Source: Ustilaginoidea virens (lineage: Eukaryota; Ascomycota; Sordariomycetes; Hypocreales; Clavicipitaceae). Taken from it: a stretch of 64,000 bases of DNA. The position numbers were made by a program, and so were the translations under genes. Of this stretch, positions 12,922 through 24,804 are shown one piece after another; position 1 is the first letter of the stretch, and the number at the start of each line of letters is the position of its first letter. The stretch lies in contig NC_057318.1 in the NCBI RefSeq assembly GCF_000687475.1, positions 434,001 to 498,000 of the forward strand. Reading direction: 5' to 3'. Below the pieces are notes generated by a model. That model did no database searches and was not told the DNA's origin. It was given only the letters and a program-made list of their open reading frames with translations.

Positions 12922-13764
12922 CTACAAGCGAGTGTCGTTGGCAAGGCTAAACGTGGTCACGATGCCCAGGTGATCCGTGACCCAAGCCTTCTCGAAGCCA
13001 AGCGCGAGCAGCGCGTCCCTCTGCCGTTGGCAGCGCGGATCGACCTCGACGTCGGCGCCAAACGTCTCGAAAGACTGCACCCTGACGGCGCCGCAGTAGA
13101 AGGCCTTGTCCATGCGCGAGCAGCCGAAGCGGTCGCGCAGCGCCGGCAGGGCCTGCTGGCCCCAGGTGAAGCCGGCGTCCCGGGCGCCGCGGGGGCCCGG
13201 CTCGAGGAAGGCGTCGCGGAGGCCGTTGGCGGCGTGCAGGGCGTCGTCGAAGGGCTGGATGGCGTTGAAGTCGCCGGCGACGAGGGCGCCGGCGACGCCC
13301 TCGGCGCCGCGCAGGTACGACGCGGCGAGGCGCATCTGCGCCGGGCGCAGGGGCGGGTCCGCGGCCAGGGACTCGAGGTGGGTGTTGGCGAGGCGGAGGC
13401 GCTGGCGGGCGAGGTCGACGTCGACGAAGAGGGCGTCGCGCTGCATGCGGGAGGCGGCGTAGTGGACGCGGAAGCAGGCGGCGACGGGGAGGCGGCGGTC
13501 GACGAGGGCGGTGGTGCCGTAGAGGCCGGACGCCCAGGCGGAGCTGTCGAGGTCGGTCATGAGGAGGGCGGCGCGGACCCAGGGGCGCTGGCTGATGGTG
13601 ATGAGGTCCGAGGGCGTGCACTCCTGGAGGTGGACGACGACGGCGGTGGACGGGGGCAGGCTGGCGGCGAGGCGCTCGAGGTGGGCGAGCGCGGCCGTCA
13701 TGCGGGTCTCGGCAAAGGGCAGCATGAAGTCAATGTTCCAGCTGTAGAGGGCGATGGCGGTGAT

Positions 13765-13796
<32 letters not shown>

Positions 13797-13983
13797 TGTC
13801 GGTGTCGGTGTCGGCGCCGGGGCCCGTGGGCGGCGACGGCGGGACGGGGAGCCAGACTTCGGCGTCGGGGTCCCAGCGGTGGTAGGGCTGCGGCCACGGC
13901 TCGTCGGGGGTCCACGGCACGGGCGGCGGCGGCTTCTTGAGCGCGTCGGCCAGCCGGATGGCCTTTTGCACGAGGGCGTCCAT
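12922..13983 (-). CDS. Endonuclease/exonuclease/phosphatase family protein, TDP2-like
   Basis: Predicted metal-dependent phosphodiesterase of the EEP fold, 353 residues, intronless. Motifs in order: ALYSWNIDFMLPF (strand 1, metal-binding Asn), VVHLQE (catalytic Glu), LANTHLES (conserved His), VAGDFNAI (Asp/Asn pair) and VTDHLGIV (C-terminal SDH-type motif with Thr in place of Ser). Family members include tyrosyl-DNA phosphodiesterase 2, which removes trapped topoisomerase II from DNA; this specific role is inferred from the WNID and HLG context and is not certain. The ATG at 13983 is chosen because upstream codons in frame lack an ATG. An Asp-Thr/Asp-Ala dipeptide repeat near residues 57-72 comes from a 6-bp microsatellite. 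The GC content is very high. Confidence 0.85.
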
Positions 13984-14613
13984 TGGGAGATGCCGGGCGG
14001 GTTGTGCTGGGCCGGGAGACGCACGCACCGTTCTGGTGGCAGCTTGACTGGCGCTGTAGGCAAAGAGGAGGGGGGGGGGGGGGTTCTATAGGTAGTGAGT
14101 GAGTTACGTACGGCCTTGGGTGGTTTCTTTGCTCGGGCACGCTGCAGGTCGCACCGACTCGCCACGCCAAGCGGTCAGCAACAAGATGCCATGCCGCTGC
14201 GGACTTGCGTAACCCAAACCGCAGAGGCTGGATGGAGTTTCAAGGCCCGACTTGAAGCTGGTTGTTGGTGGGGGAAGGGGGGGGGGGGGTTGCATCGCGT
14301 CGGCTTATGTAAGCTGACCACCTAACGGAAAAGGCAAGACCGTCCAGAAGGTGAGAAACTTGACATTCCCATTAATCACATCACCTCTGCGCAGCGACAG
14401 ATCTTCCGCCATCCTCGAGTCAACCCCTCGGGCTGCTGTACATGGTTGCCTGGCACACCATCACGCGGACACGTACGTCCTCGCAACACACATGACAGCC
14501 CTCTCCGAGCTGCTCCGCTGCCGCTCGTCCTACCCAACCCCCACCTTCACCACCACCCACCCGTTGCTGACCCAACCAATCACACCCGCGCATTTCGCCG
14601 CTCAAAGCGCCGC
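13984..14613. other. Intergenic spacer between two minus-strand genes
   Basis: It holds the promoter of the EEP gene and the 3' end of the P450. Two poly-G tracts lie at about 14072-14083 and 14279-14288. No gene seen. Confidence 0.45.
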
Positions 14614-15381
14614 TCAAAGCGCCGCCGCAGCCGCAGCCGCCGCCTCGACCACCCCAACCACGTTGTCGTGTCGCGGCCGCAAGCGAATCTTGAAGGGCAC
14701 GGGGGACCGGCCCGACAGGCCGTCGTACTGCTTCAAATCGATGGCGTGGCCTGGCGCCGCCTCCATGGTGAAGGACCACAGCAGGCGCGAGAGGGCCAGC
14801 CAGATCTCGCGCTCGGCGACGCAAATGGCAGGGCAGATGCGCCGCCCGGCGCCAAACATCCAGTGGTCGCGCCGCCCGGCATCGGCCAGGTTGGAGCTCT
14901 GCGCGGACGAGAGGGTGTCGTCGACGAAGTGACTGGGCTGTCGGCACGGCCTTGTGAGCGGGCAGAAAGAAGGGGGGGGGGGCTGGCCGGGTTCCTTACG
15001 TTGAACTTTTGCGGCTCGCGGAACCGGGTCTCGTCGTGGTGCATGGTCCACGTGTTGAGGAGGAGGACGGTGTCCTTGGGTATGAAGTGGCGGTTGTAGA
15101 CGAAATCCTCGGACGCGGCGTGCGGCGTGCCCAGCCAGAACGGATTGTAGCACCGCTCGACTTCCTTGATGATGGCCCGGCAGTACGGGAGGTTCTTTTC
15201 GTCCTCGACGCCGGGGAGGCGGTGCTGCCCGACAACGCGGTCCAGCTCGTCTTGCGCGCGACGCTGAATGTCCGGGTATGACGGGATCAGAGCCTGAAAC
15301 CACTGCATGATGGACGCAGTCTGGAACCGATGCCCGTGTTAGCTCGGGGGCAAGAAAGGGGGAAGACGGGAACAGAAGGAC

Positions 15382-15418
<37 letters not shown>

Positions 15419-16709
15419 AGGTGCTCAAACGGGGCTTACAGTCTCTACGCCTCCAATCAAGAAAGCCGAGGCCATCATGGCCATGTCCAGATCATCCAGC
15501 TCCTCTTCCTGGCGGATGGCGAGAAGAGTCGCCGCGAGACAGTCCGGAACGGGCTGCCCGCGCATCGAGCGCTGACGAATGTCTTCAATCATGCCCCCAA
15601 ACGTCTCGACCAAGTCCCTGTGCAGCTTCTGACCACGCGAGCGAAGCCTGGACGGGAACCATTCCAGCAGGGGCAGGAAGTCGATCAGATTGGACACCGG
15701 GCCGGTAACATTCCTGCGGGAAAAAGTATGAGAAAAGATTCAAAAAACAAACGGCGTTTTCTTCGTCTTCAGGGAGGGCTCGAGGCCGGGGGGGGGGGGG
15801 GCATGGCTGTCAACACTTGCATGAACTCGCGCCCGAGTCGCAGGGCCGTGGACACGAGGGGGTCCTGCACCGAGGCCGTCCTGATCCCAAACACAACGGT
15901 CAACATGTTGTTCAGCGAGCACCGGCCGGCGAACGGCTGAGGGTTGACCAGCGCGGAACCGTCGCGGCTTGCTTCCAGCAGGCAGCGGACCATGTCGGTG
16001 GCCTCTTTGTCGAAGACGGAGCTGAACCTGTCGACGGCTTTCTGGTGCAGCCAGGCGTTTGCGATGCGCCGATGCTTCCGCCTGCGATGCGAGACGCCGT
16101 TTTAGCTTGTATCTCTCCCCCTTTGCTTTCCTTTCATCCCCTCACCCGGCTTATTTTTTTTTTTTTTTGCTTTTTTTCTTTTTTCTTCACTTGTCGTTCT
16201 TCTCCATCCGTTCCAGCGACGGAATCACGCAGGCATACCACATGTCGTTGTACGGGGTCGCAGTGACGCCCCGGCCGGCAAAAACGCACCGGCTCTTGAT
16301 GTACATGTCCTTGCGGGAGGAGCAGACGGCCCCCCGGGTCACCAAGAGGTCTTTGGCCACGTCCGGGCTGGAAATCACCACGACGAGCTGCCGGCCCAGC
16401 CAGACCGAGTACAGGGCCCCGAACCGCCTGGCCCATCTGTCGAGCGTGAGCTCCGGATAGCGCGTCAGGAAGGGGAAGCATCCCGCGCGGCAGCCTGTTA
16501 GCCGTGGGCGTTTTGGGGCGGAGGGGGGGGGCAAAACAGACAGAAAGCGCAGGGGGGGGGCTGTGTTTTGTGCGTGTCTTACCGACTACGGGGAAGCCCC
16601 TTGGGCCTTTGGGAATCGCGCACCCGGACTTGCCGGCTCGGCCGGGCGACAGAGCGCGGAAGAGGAGGAGCAAAGACAAGAGCGAGACGCAAGCGACGAC
16701 GACCAACAT
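14614..16709 (-). CDS. Cytochrome P450 monooxygenase
   Basis: ER-anchored haem-thiolate monooxygenase, 520 residues over six exons: 16709-16583, 16494-16239, 16081-15821, 15713-15440, 15320-15000 and 14937-14614. The N-terminal anchor MLVVVACVSLLSLLLLF is followed by the basic and Pro-rich hinge PKGPRGFPVVG. The I-helix region reads ASAFLIGGVET; the ExxR motif is KEVER (about 359-362); the haem loop is FGAGRRICPA (Cys about 448). The third intron (15820-15714) has a GCAAGT donor, the only one that restores the conserved REFMNVTGPVSN segment. At the usual PERF position the sequence reads PSHF, so the Arg of the E-R-R triad appears to be missing. The substrate is unknown. It lies head-to-head with the rhodopsin-fold gene at 17550. 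Confidence 0.9.
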
Positions 16710-17549
16710 GAGGGGTGGCTGGGGTGCCAGAGAGGGAGAGGCCTAAAACCTTGAGTTGATTCTTTTTCTCTTCTTTTGCGTCTGTTTCAGACGACGACGG
16801 CGGGCAAAGTTGGAGCTTCGCAAAGGGGAAGGATAAGACGCGCCAGCTTGCTCAAGTTATGGGTAGGCGAGACCAGCGGCGGTCCAAAGCAGCCAGCCAG
16901 CCAGCCCTGCATGGCCGGCCGCGCTGTCAACGACGGGGGCCTCGGGGCCTCGGGATCATGGATGCATGTCTGACGGGTTTCTGTTTCCGCTGCTCAATCG
17001 GGCAGGTAAGCTTATTGTGTCACCCAGCGCACCGCAGACGGCCACCCTTCTCTGACCAACACCCCCCCCCCCCCCCTAATCGGCGGAGGATGGCTCGCAC
17101 GACAGGGCAACGCGCGACGCGCGACGCCAAGAGCCCCGTCCATTCGTCGGTGCTGCCTTGCCCTGGCTGTCCGGCCTCTGGCTTATCGTTGGAAGCCCCC
17201 GGAATGTGGGAGCACATGATGTGCGCACCCGAAACAGCAGCAGCAGCAGCAGCAGCAGCAAGCAAGCAAGCAGGCCAGCAGGCAAGCAGGCAAGCAGGCA
17301 ACCGGTGTGTTTGACAGCTGTGTCACGACCCGAGGCTGCACGCAAGCCCAGGAGAGTTTATATACGTCTCGAGCAAACTTTGCTTCCGCTGGCCCGTCCG
17401 ACTTGCCCACGCAGGGCCCCAGACATGGAAACAGGACGGCGCTCTTGCCTCCGCCTCGTCGACCCGTGCCGTGCCCGCGCCCGTGCCCGTGCCCATCGAC
17501 GCCCCTCGTTGCGACAGCAGACTGGACGCTGCTCTGCTCGCCTGGCAAG
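16710..17549. promoter_or_regulatory. Divergent promoter region of the P450 and the rhodopsin-like gene
   Basis: This 840-bp region separates the two start codons. It contains a 14-C run near 17063-17077, a CAG/CAAG/CAGG microsatellite at 17234-17300 and a TATA-like TTTATATA at 17356-17363 oriented for the plus-strand gene. No gene is seen. Confidence 0.5.
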
Positions 17550-18181
17550 ATGCCCGCCGACCTGTCGACCCTTCCGCCGGAGCAGCAGCAGGCCGTCCTC
17601 GACGGACCGGCGCTGCAGGCTCCTCCGGGCGTCCAGCCCAACTTGCAGCATGCTCCCAACCACAACGCCATCCCGGAGGCCGTCATCCCCATCTGCCTGG
17701 TTCTCGTCGCACTCGCCATCCTCCTGCGGAACTATGCGAGAGCCTTTATCGCCAAGAAGGTAGACGTGGACGATGGTGAGCGACCCCAGCTTCCGTGTCT
17801 CTCTGTGTCTCTCTGCGCTTCTCTGTGTCTCTCTGTCTCTCTCTGCGCCTCTCTGTGTCTCTCTGTCTCTCTCTCTGTCTCTCTCATTTCTTCTTCTTCT
17901 TCTTCTTCTTCTTCTTTTTGCTTTCCCTGCGTTTTCCCTCTCTTCGCTTCTACATCTCCTACCCGGCCTGCCATCCGTCTAACCTTGGACAGTCCTCAGC
18001 CTACTAGGCTTCGTGAGCCCTGCATGCCGCAGTGCTCCTTGCTTTTTAGAAGCCACTGATGAATCCATCCTAGGGCACCTACATCTTCTACGTCTACAGC
18101 GTCTACCACGTCACTCACACGGTGGGCTTCTTCGTACACCAATGGAACATTACGCTCCGCAGCGCGCAAAACGTGCAAAAG

Positions 18182-18216
<35 letters not shown>

Positions 18217-19167
18217 TATTCTCCGCACCCATTCCCCCTTTCTCCCGACGAACTCTCTTCTTTTGCCAACCCATCCCCTTACCCCCCTTCTCACTGCTTC
18301 CAGACGCTCCAGATAGCTGCCACCTGCTACACCATCACGCTGGCCCTCGTCAAGGCCGCCATTCTCCTGCAGTGGATTCGCATATTCGCCCCCCGCGCCA
18401 CTCGCGGGGCCTTTTTCGTAAGATTGATCCGGAAAAAAAAACACGCCCGCTGATCATGAACCCCCCCCCCTTGACAAACCGGCTGAGACGCTTCGCGACG
18501 CAGTGGACGTGCCACGCGATCCTGTGGACCAACCTCCTCTTCTACCTGTCCACCACCGTCGCCGGCAACCTCATCTGCGTCCCCTTCCAGCGGATATGGG
18601 ACAAGACCGTCCCGGGCGTGTGCTACAACGGCAGGACGCTCAACATGACCATCGGGGCGTTCAACCTCGCCTCCGACATCTGCATCCTGCTGCTCCCGCA
18701 GCGCGTCATCTGGCGCCTCAACATGTCGTTTAGGAAGAAGCTCGGTATAGCGTTGACCTTTGCCGTCGGCCTGCTGTGAGTCTCCCCCCTCCGCCCCCTT
18801 TTTCTCTCTTCCCGCCTGGCTTCGAGCCCACGGGGGGAAAGAGACCGCGCCCTGCTGACGCTGGAGCAGGGCCTGTGCTGCCGCCGCCCTGCGCCTGGGC
18901 ATGACGGTCAGCTACATGACCGACCCGGACTGGCTGTACCACGTGGCCAGCCTGTCCATGAGCTGCATCGCGGAAATGACGTGCATCCTGCTGGTCTACA
19001 ACATGCCCGGCATACCCATGGCCGTCCGGGAGTCGCGTCTGCTGTCGAGGATCTTTTCCTCGCTGGCGTCGTCGCGGCGCACCAAGATCGGCTCCGGGGC
19101 CTCTGGCGCCGCGGCGGGCCAGGACGCCGAAAAGGCCGGCAAGGTGCCGTTCCGTGGCCGGCCGTGA
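17550..19167 (+). CDS. Fungal rhodopsin-fold (DUF/Fung_rhodopsin) integral membrane protein
   Basis: Seven-helix plasma-membrane protein of the large fungal family related to Pth11 receptors; members have no proven common ligand. Six exons give 345 residues: 17550-17775, 17993-18012, 18074-18181, 18304-18417, 18504-18775 and 18870-19167. Conserved features are the first helix AVIPICLVLVALAILLRNYAR, the loop YVYSVYHVTHTVGFFVHQWN, the segment RGAFFWTCHAILWTNLLFYL ahead of the VPFQRIWDKTVPGVC loop, and the last helices around YHVASLSMSCIAEMTCILLVY. The C-terminal tail is short and cytosolic. Exon 2 is only 20 nt. The intron at 18182 contains a run of 33 cytosines beginning four bases after the exon. 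There is no CFEM domain. The role next to the P450 is unknown. Confidence 0.85.
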
Positions 19168-20045
19168 GGAGTCGCCGGGGAGGGGGGTTGTGTCCGAGAG
19201 CAGCGGGAACAGGGCGAGTTGGCGCGGGCCCTGCGCGTCATCTGGTTGCGGCACGGTTGCTGTTTTCACGCAGGGCATCGTCCATCGGTGGGAGGCTGAC
19301 TAGAATGTGTATGCAAAAACTGGCCGTTGCACGTTGAATCCAACATCACTTGCCCGACTCGTAAAAGTACCACACACACACACGCACACATACACATGGA
19401 CCAATACGTGCTTCTTCAATCGCAGAAACAAGCACCAGCGCCGGCTGAAGGGCAACCCAAAGCTGAGGCCATCCCTCCCGCGTGTCCTTCAAGAAGCCAG
19501 GTAGACAGGACCCGCCTCTGACTGTTCCTCCAACCAGAGCCAGAGAGGATTTCGTCGTGCCCCAGGCTGCCGCGAACCTCTGTGCTCGTCGATCCCGGCC
19601 GGGCGCGCTGATAAAGAGCCCCCATCCTAGCAAATAGCTGCGCCCGTGCCTCCCGAAATCGCGCATCGACGCAGCGGCCATGCTGTGAATGCATCGTCGA
19701 TGCGAAAGACTGCCGTGCGGGGCGCTTCCCCGTTGACTGACTCCGATGTCCTGCAAGTTGGCAAGGCAATCTCCCAGCCCTGGCTGGAATCATGTCTGGT
19801 CCTCCGAGTGGGTGGCAGACGCCATCTGGCCATGAGAGATGGGGGCGAGGGCCTTCTTGATCGGCCGGGAGCCCCCCCCCCCCCTCTCCTTCCCTTTGCC
19901 CAGGCATATTCCGCGACGAGCCCTGCCCCCCCCCCCCGCCGCAGCCATGCTGCCAAGCGAAAAGCTGTCGCAACAACCCGGCCGCTCTCGACGGCACAGC
20001 CAACCCTGGGCCAGCCGTCGGACCGGCTGCGCAGCCTCATCCGCC
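19168..20045. other. Convergent spacer between the rhodopsin-like gene and the second RdRP
   Basis: No gene recognised; open frames on both strands are low-complexity. Poly-C runs lie at about 19873-19883 and 19926-19936, and a CA-rich microsatellite at 19372-19398. Confidence 0.45.
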
Positions 20046-23000
20046 TCAAGAAGCCACCATCCGTTTTCTGCTTCTCAGATCAGCCATCTCCTTGAGCAGG
20101 CAGGCCGCCGCCACGACACGGAAGCTGTGCAGCTGATCTTGCTTCGAGTTCCTCTCCTCGGTCGCACACCCAACCACCACGCACGTCATGCACAGCTGGA
20201 CCGCCTCCTCCTTCCCAGTGTCGGGTTCATCCCCGCTGTTCTGATTACGGATGAGCTTGGAAACCCACGTCATGAGCCGGTCTGCTTCATCCTTGAGCTT
20301 CTTGGACGTGTCGCGCTGCTGCCGGGTCTGCCGCCCCCTTAGGTTCAGCACCGAGCCGCAAAACACGTCGGCCTCGCTGAGCGACTTTCGCGGGTTGTCG
20401 GAAAAGTGCCACATGTTGTCGTACATTGATTCCTCGTAGCTGCAGCCCCTGTCAGGAACAAAGTTGTCACGTGGCTAAGCCGATATAACATTTTCTTTGG
20501 GGGAAGGAAAAAAAAAAAACAGGGGGGGGGGGGGCGTCAACACTCACATATTCCGGATTCTCCAAGCATCCTGTACATAATGGATGTAGTTCACCTCGAT
20601 TCCGTATAGACTGAGCTCCCCTTCGATTCTCCCCAGCAGTTGCTCCCAGACGCTGGGCCCAGCTCTGGATATGGTTCGGTGAATGTCCTCGCTCCAGATT
20701 CTCTTTTCGTCAATGTCGCGGTAGAGACGGCCCAGGATTTTCTCGGATCGGTGGTATCGGGGCTTTGCGACACCCATCCCGTCTTCATTGTCGCTTGCCT
20801 CCTCCTCTACAATATGCTCGATCTGGCCTAGTTCGTAGACCTTGAGCGGGGGCGCGGGCGCAAGGCTTCAGGCGGAGTTTTAGTTAGCAAACATAAGCCC
20901 CAGGGGGGAAGGGGCGCGCGCGAAGAGAAAAAGAAAAGGACAAGGAGAAGAAGAGAGGTGGCTAACAAGTCTGGACGCGAACGCGGCGCCTTGGGCATGT
21001 CGGTGGCGTTGACGGGAATGCCAGTCTTGGAATAGTCGACCGCCGTCGAGTGCATCTCGGCAAGCTTGACGCAAGTTGCGTCATACGTCCCATCCGGCTG
21101 CACGTCAGCAATGATCTGGTGCCGGTTCGCAATCAGGCCCAAGATGTCGGATTTCATAAAGTTGATGAAAAAGTCTGCAATGTCTACACGCGAGACATCT
21201 CTGTCAAGCGGCACGGGAACAACACGCGGGTAGTCGGCAGGGGAGAATCGTTTCTTGGGCAGGGCCGCATCGTCCCAGATGATGTTGTACAGGTCCCCGT
21301 CGAGATCGCCGCCGCTCAGCTGGCTGGGGAGGTCGCGAGAACCCTTTTGGCTGAAGACGATGCAGTTCCGCAGAGCCCTGAGGGGGTGTGCCTCGGGGGG
21401 CGTCACCATCTTGACGGGCTGGATGTCGCCCGGGTGCAGGGCTGGGGACCGGGTGACGAGGACGCGCCCGTCGGCGACGGCGTGCTTTTGGTTGGCGTGG
21501 ATGCTCTTGTCGTAGGTGATGTAGACCTCGCCCTCTTGCAGAAGGCCCGTCTCGTCCATGATGCCGAACAGGGTCACCCCTCTCTCGACGGGGATGCGGG
21601 CCTTGTACTTGAGCAGCCGCAGCTCGCGCAGCACGGTGTGCTCGACGACGGACTGGAGGAAGCTGTCGCGGCGATAGTCAATGTTCATGCTGTCGAGCTG
21701 CTTGATTAGGGAGGGGAGGCTCAACGGCCTGCCAATGTCCTGCGCGCGCAGAAACTTGCTCGTGTTGGTGGCGGTGGCGGTGACGCCTCGGAGAATGTTG
21801 AGCGCCTTCTCCTGCAGGCTCATGAACCACCTGGGGCGGGTGCCCATGTCCTCGAGGATCTTTATGATCTGGCGGTTCAGATACAGCCGCAGCGGCTTCG
21901 TGGCGGCGTCGCAGATGCCCAGCTCCTGCACGTCCCGGCTGGGAAACTTCATCATGGACTCCTTGCGCACGCAGATGAGCTTGCCCTGCAGCCTGGGGTC
22001 GAGCGCCAGCATGCCCTTGGCCCCGCCCCAGCGGATCTGGAAACAGGTGGGCGACATGGGCAGCGCCTTCCAGAGCTCGTGCATGGCTTCCGGGGATATC
22101 GTGCCCACGCCGTCGCTGAAGACGCGCCCGCCGTCGGCCGACTTGACTTCGGGGATGTAGCGCACCTTGATCCCGGCCTTGAACAGGTCCACCGCGTAGG
22201 GGGTTTCCGAAAAGGCCTGGCCGATGCGCGCGGCGCACTTTGCGGGGACGCGGATGTCCCTAAAGTCGCCCAGGGCGGCGAGGATGGTGTCGCGGTCCTG
22301 CCGCTGCAGGTTGCTGTCGACGAACGGGGCGAGGAACCAGGTCGAGTGGGAGCGGAGGGAGGAATGCGAGAAGCCCAGAAACGAAAACTGCCGGCCGGCG
22401 ACGCGGATGCCGTCCATGACGACCCTGCGGTATCGCTCGTACACGTTGTCGTTGACCACCCTCGGGCTGTAGGCCAGGTCCTGGCCGTTCTCGTCGCAGA
22501 AGGAGACGCGCAGGAAGTAGTCGGTGTGGTGCTTGAACATTCTGAGGACTCTGTTCTTGCTCTCGGCGTCGGGACCCTGCAGCAGGATTCTCGTGGGCGT
22601 CACCAGCGCCTTGAATACCCAGGCTTGATGCTGCGGCAGGCTCGGGCCGTAGAGCCCCGTCCTGGTGGGATCTTGGCTGCGCATTTCCAACGTCCCTTCC
22701 TGCCATTGCGGCAGCAAGCTCGAGGGGTCGGCCAGAGTGAGATCCGCGCCTGGAACGGGATAGGGGATGCTCTGGAACAGCCGCTTCATCACGTCGGCCG
22801 ACAAGGGCAACTCGGTCCCTTGCTGGGTGCTCTTTCTGACTAGACGCTGGACCTCGTCAAGCACGAGCAGCCCGCCGCGGGGGTGCAGGTAGTTGTTCCA
22901 TACGAGTGCCTGGGTCTGGAACAGTATGGGGAACGGAACCGGGGCTTCTCGCAAGGTGGCAGCTCCGACGATCCTCCCTTCAAAGACCTTCATGGCCGCC

Positions 23001-23884
23001 ACACTGTCCTCGTCGGCAGACAGCGGCGGGTATAGCGCCGGCATCGCCTGCTGACTCAACGACAGGATGTCCTGGTTCTTCAGGCTCCGGATGACGCCGT
23101 GGTAGTCCATGGCAGGCACAAGTTGGTACACCAGGCAATGAAGAGGCTCCCTGTCTACCCACAGGGGGCATGCCGTGAGGCGCTCCCATTTGCCGGCATC
23201 GCCAGGCCGGCGGACGGGGAGCTTGGAGTAGAACCTGGGTGATTCCTCGAGCACCAGGGTTATGGTCCCGGCCCGGTCGTCTGCGATGACTTCTTGCACC
23301 ATATCGTACGGTATATCCAAGCGCACGGCCTCGAGCAGCGTCACCGTCAGGCACTGCCTGCCGAACTTTGCGTTGTACAGTTGGTCGGAAGAGGCCTGCT
23401 GTATGAATTTGAGCCCCATATGGGGCGGCTCAAGGATGATTCTGCCGCACGAGACGTTCTTGAGGGTGCAGGCGATGGCGGGGGCTCGACGGCCCTGCTG
23501 GTCGGGGGCTTTCAACCGCTCATCACGTTCGTGGCGGAGACTTTGGAGGACCAGATCCTTGGGCTCGCTGTGGCTCTTGAACGCGTAGACGGCGTTGGAG
23601 AGAATGTGCAGGCGGGCAATGTATCCAGAGCCGACCTCGCCGCGGCTTTTCCTGGGTGCTGAGGTTGAGATGGACGGGGCTTTGAGGGCCCCTATCTGGC
23701 CGTGCTTTTTGAGAAACTTGACTCCATCGGCTGCCTGGAGGAAGGAGATCCAGGCGTGGGGCTTGCGCCTGGGTTTGTCGACGGTCCAATCGACGATGCC
23801 GAGGGCGTTCATGAAGGGAATGAGCTCCCTCTTGAAGTTGTCGTCGGTCAGAGTGGAGGGAATATTTTTCAAGATGACCTCCAT
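20046..23884 (-). CDS. RNA-dependent RNA polymerase, DLDGD type (SAD-1/Rdp1-like)
   Basis: Cellular RdRP for RNA silencing, 1212 residues in three exons: 23884-20967, 20865-20548 and 20448-20046, with introns 20966-20866 (GTTAGC donor, AAG acceptor, CTAAC branch) and 20547-20449 (GTGAGT...CAG). The N-terminus has an RRM-like segment, MEVILKNIPSTLTDDNFKRE. Core motifs: SDGVGTISPEAM, FQIRWGGAKGMLALDP, ITYDKS, then SGGDLDGDLYNIIWDD with the three catalytic Asp near 857-861, and AEMHSTAVDYSKTG. The C-terminus has the helical YDNMWHFSDNPRKSLSEADV and VFCGSVLNLRG segments. The DLDGD loop resembles SAD-1/Rdp1 family enzymes (meiotic silencing or heterochromatin in other fungi). The first in-frame ATG is used. 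It is complete, unlike the RdRP at the left edge, and too divergent from it to be a recent duplicate. Confidence 0.93.
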
Positions 23885-24804
23885 GACTGCCTCGCCTTGA
23901 AACACCGAGTCATGGAAACGAAGATGTGCTGTTTCTTTTCTTCTTCTTCTTCTTCTTCTTCTTCTGGCGAGCCCGTCGGGGCTCTGGCTGGGAGGTTTCT
24001 TTTGATGGAAAAGATTTTAGCAGCGATGGGATTGCCGAGAGGGTCTGGTCTGGCAGCTGGGTCTGGCAGCTGGGTCTGGCATCTGGCAGCTGGCAGTGGC
24101 CCGTCTGGGTCGAGACATACGGACCTGGGATTTGTCCGCGCAGTGAAGCAGTGGAGCCGGCCAAGCTATCCTATCCGATCCGTCTGCAGGCTGGGGCTTG
24201 TGCGCCATGGCGACGCGGCGCAGATGCGATGCCTCGGGTACTTTTGCGGCTGCACAACGCCGAGCGAGTTTGACCTTGCTTTTGCGTGTTTGTGCGCAGC
24301 CCCGTGCTGCTTGCCGATGCAGGCGTGGAGTTTGTGCGCCAGCCTAGCCTAGCATTGCTAGAGGCAGCAAACAAGCGAGCAACCCCTCCCGACCCCCCGC
24401 TCCACGAATCATGCATGCGTGTGGTCCCTTGACCCCGCGTTGGCCCGCGCTTGGGCAACTTTGGGCAGCCACCAATCATCATGGGCTTGTCATTGTGACA
24501 GATGCCGACATAAGCCGCTTTGGCACGCGCGGGCTGGTTCAGTGGGTTCTGGGTTCTTGTATAATTCTTACTAATTTAGCCGGAATGTCGCACCGGCGAA
24601 CCGCCACTTTTCATTGGGCGTCGAATCTGTACATTCCCCCGGGTCCCCCAACGCCCATGCCTCAAATCGACCCGGACGACAAGGGGAAAAAAAAAAAAAA
24701 GAAAGGTCAATTGAAGCCGCCTCTTTTGGCAGATCGAGGCCCCAAAACAAATTGACTCGAAAGGAATCACGCAGCCTCTGGGACCCAGGCCAGTTTGCAA
24801 AACA
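23885..24804. promoter_or_regulatory. Promoter region of the second RdRP and 3' end of the hydrolase
   Basis: It contains a TTC microsatellite at 23936-23963 and tandem CTGGCAGCTGGGT-type units at 24052-24103, within 230 bp of the RdRP start. No gene seen. Confidence 0.45.
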
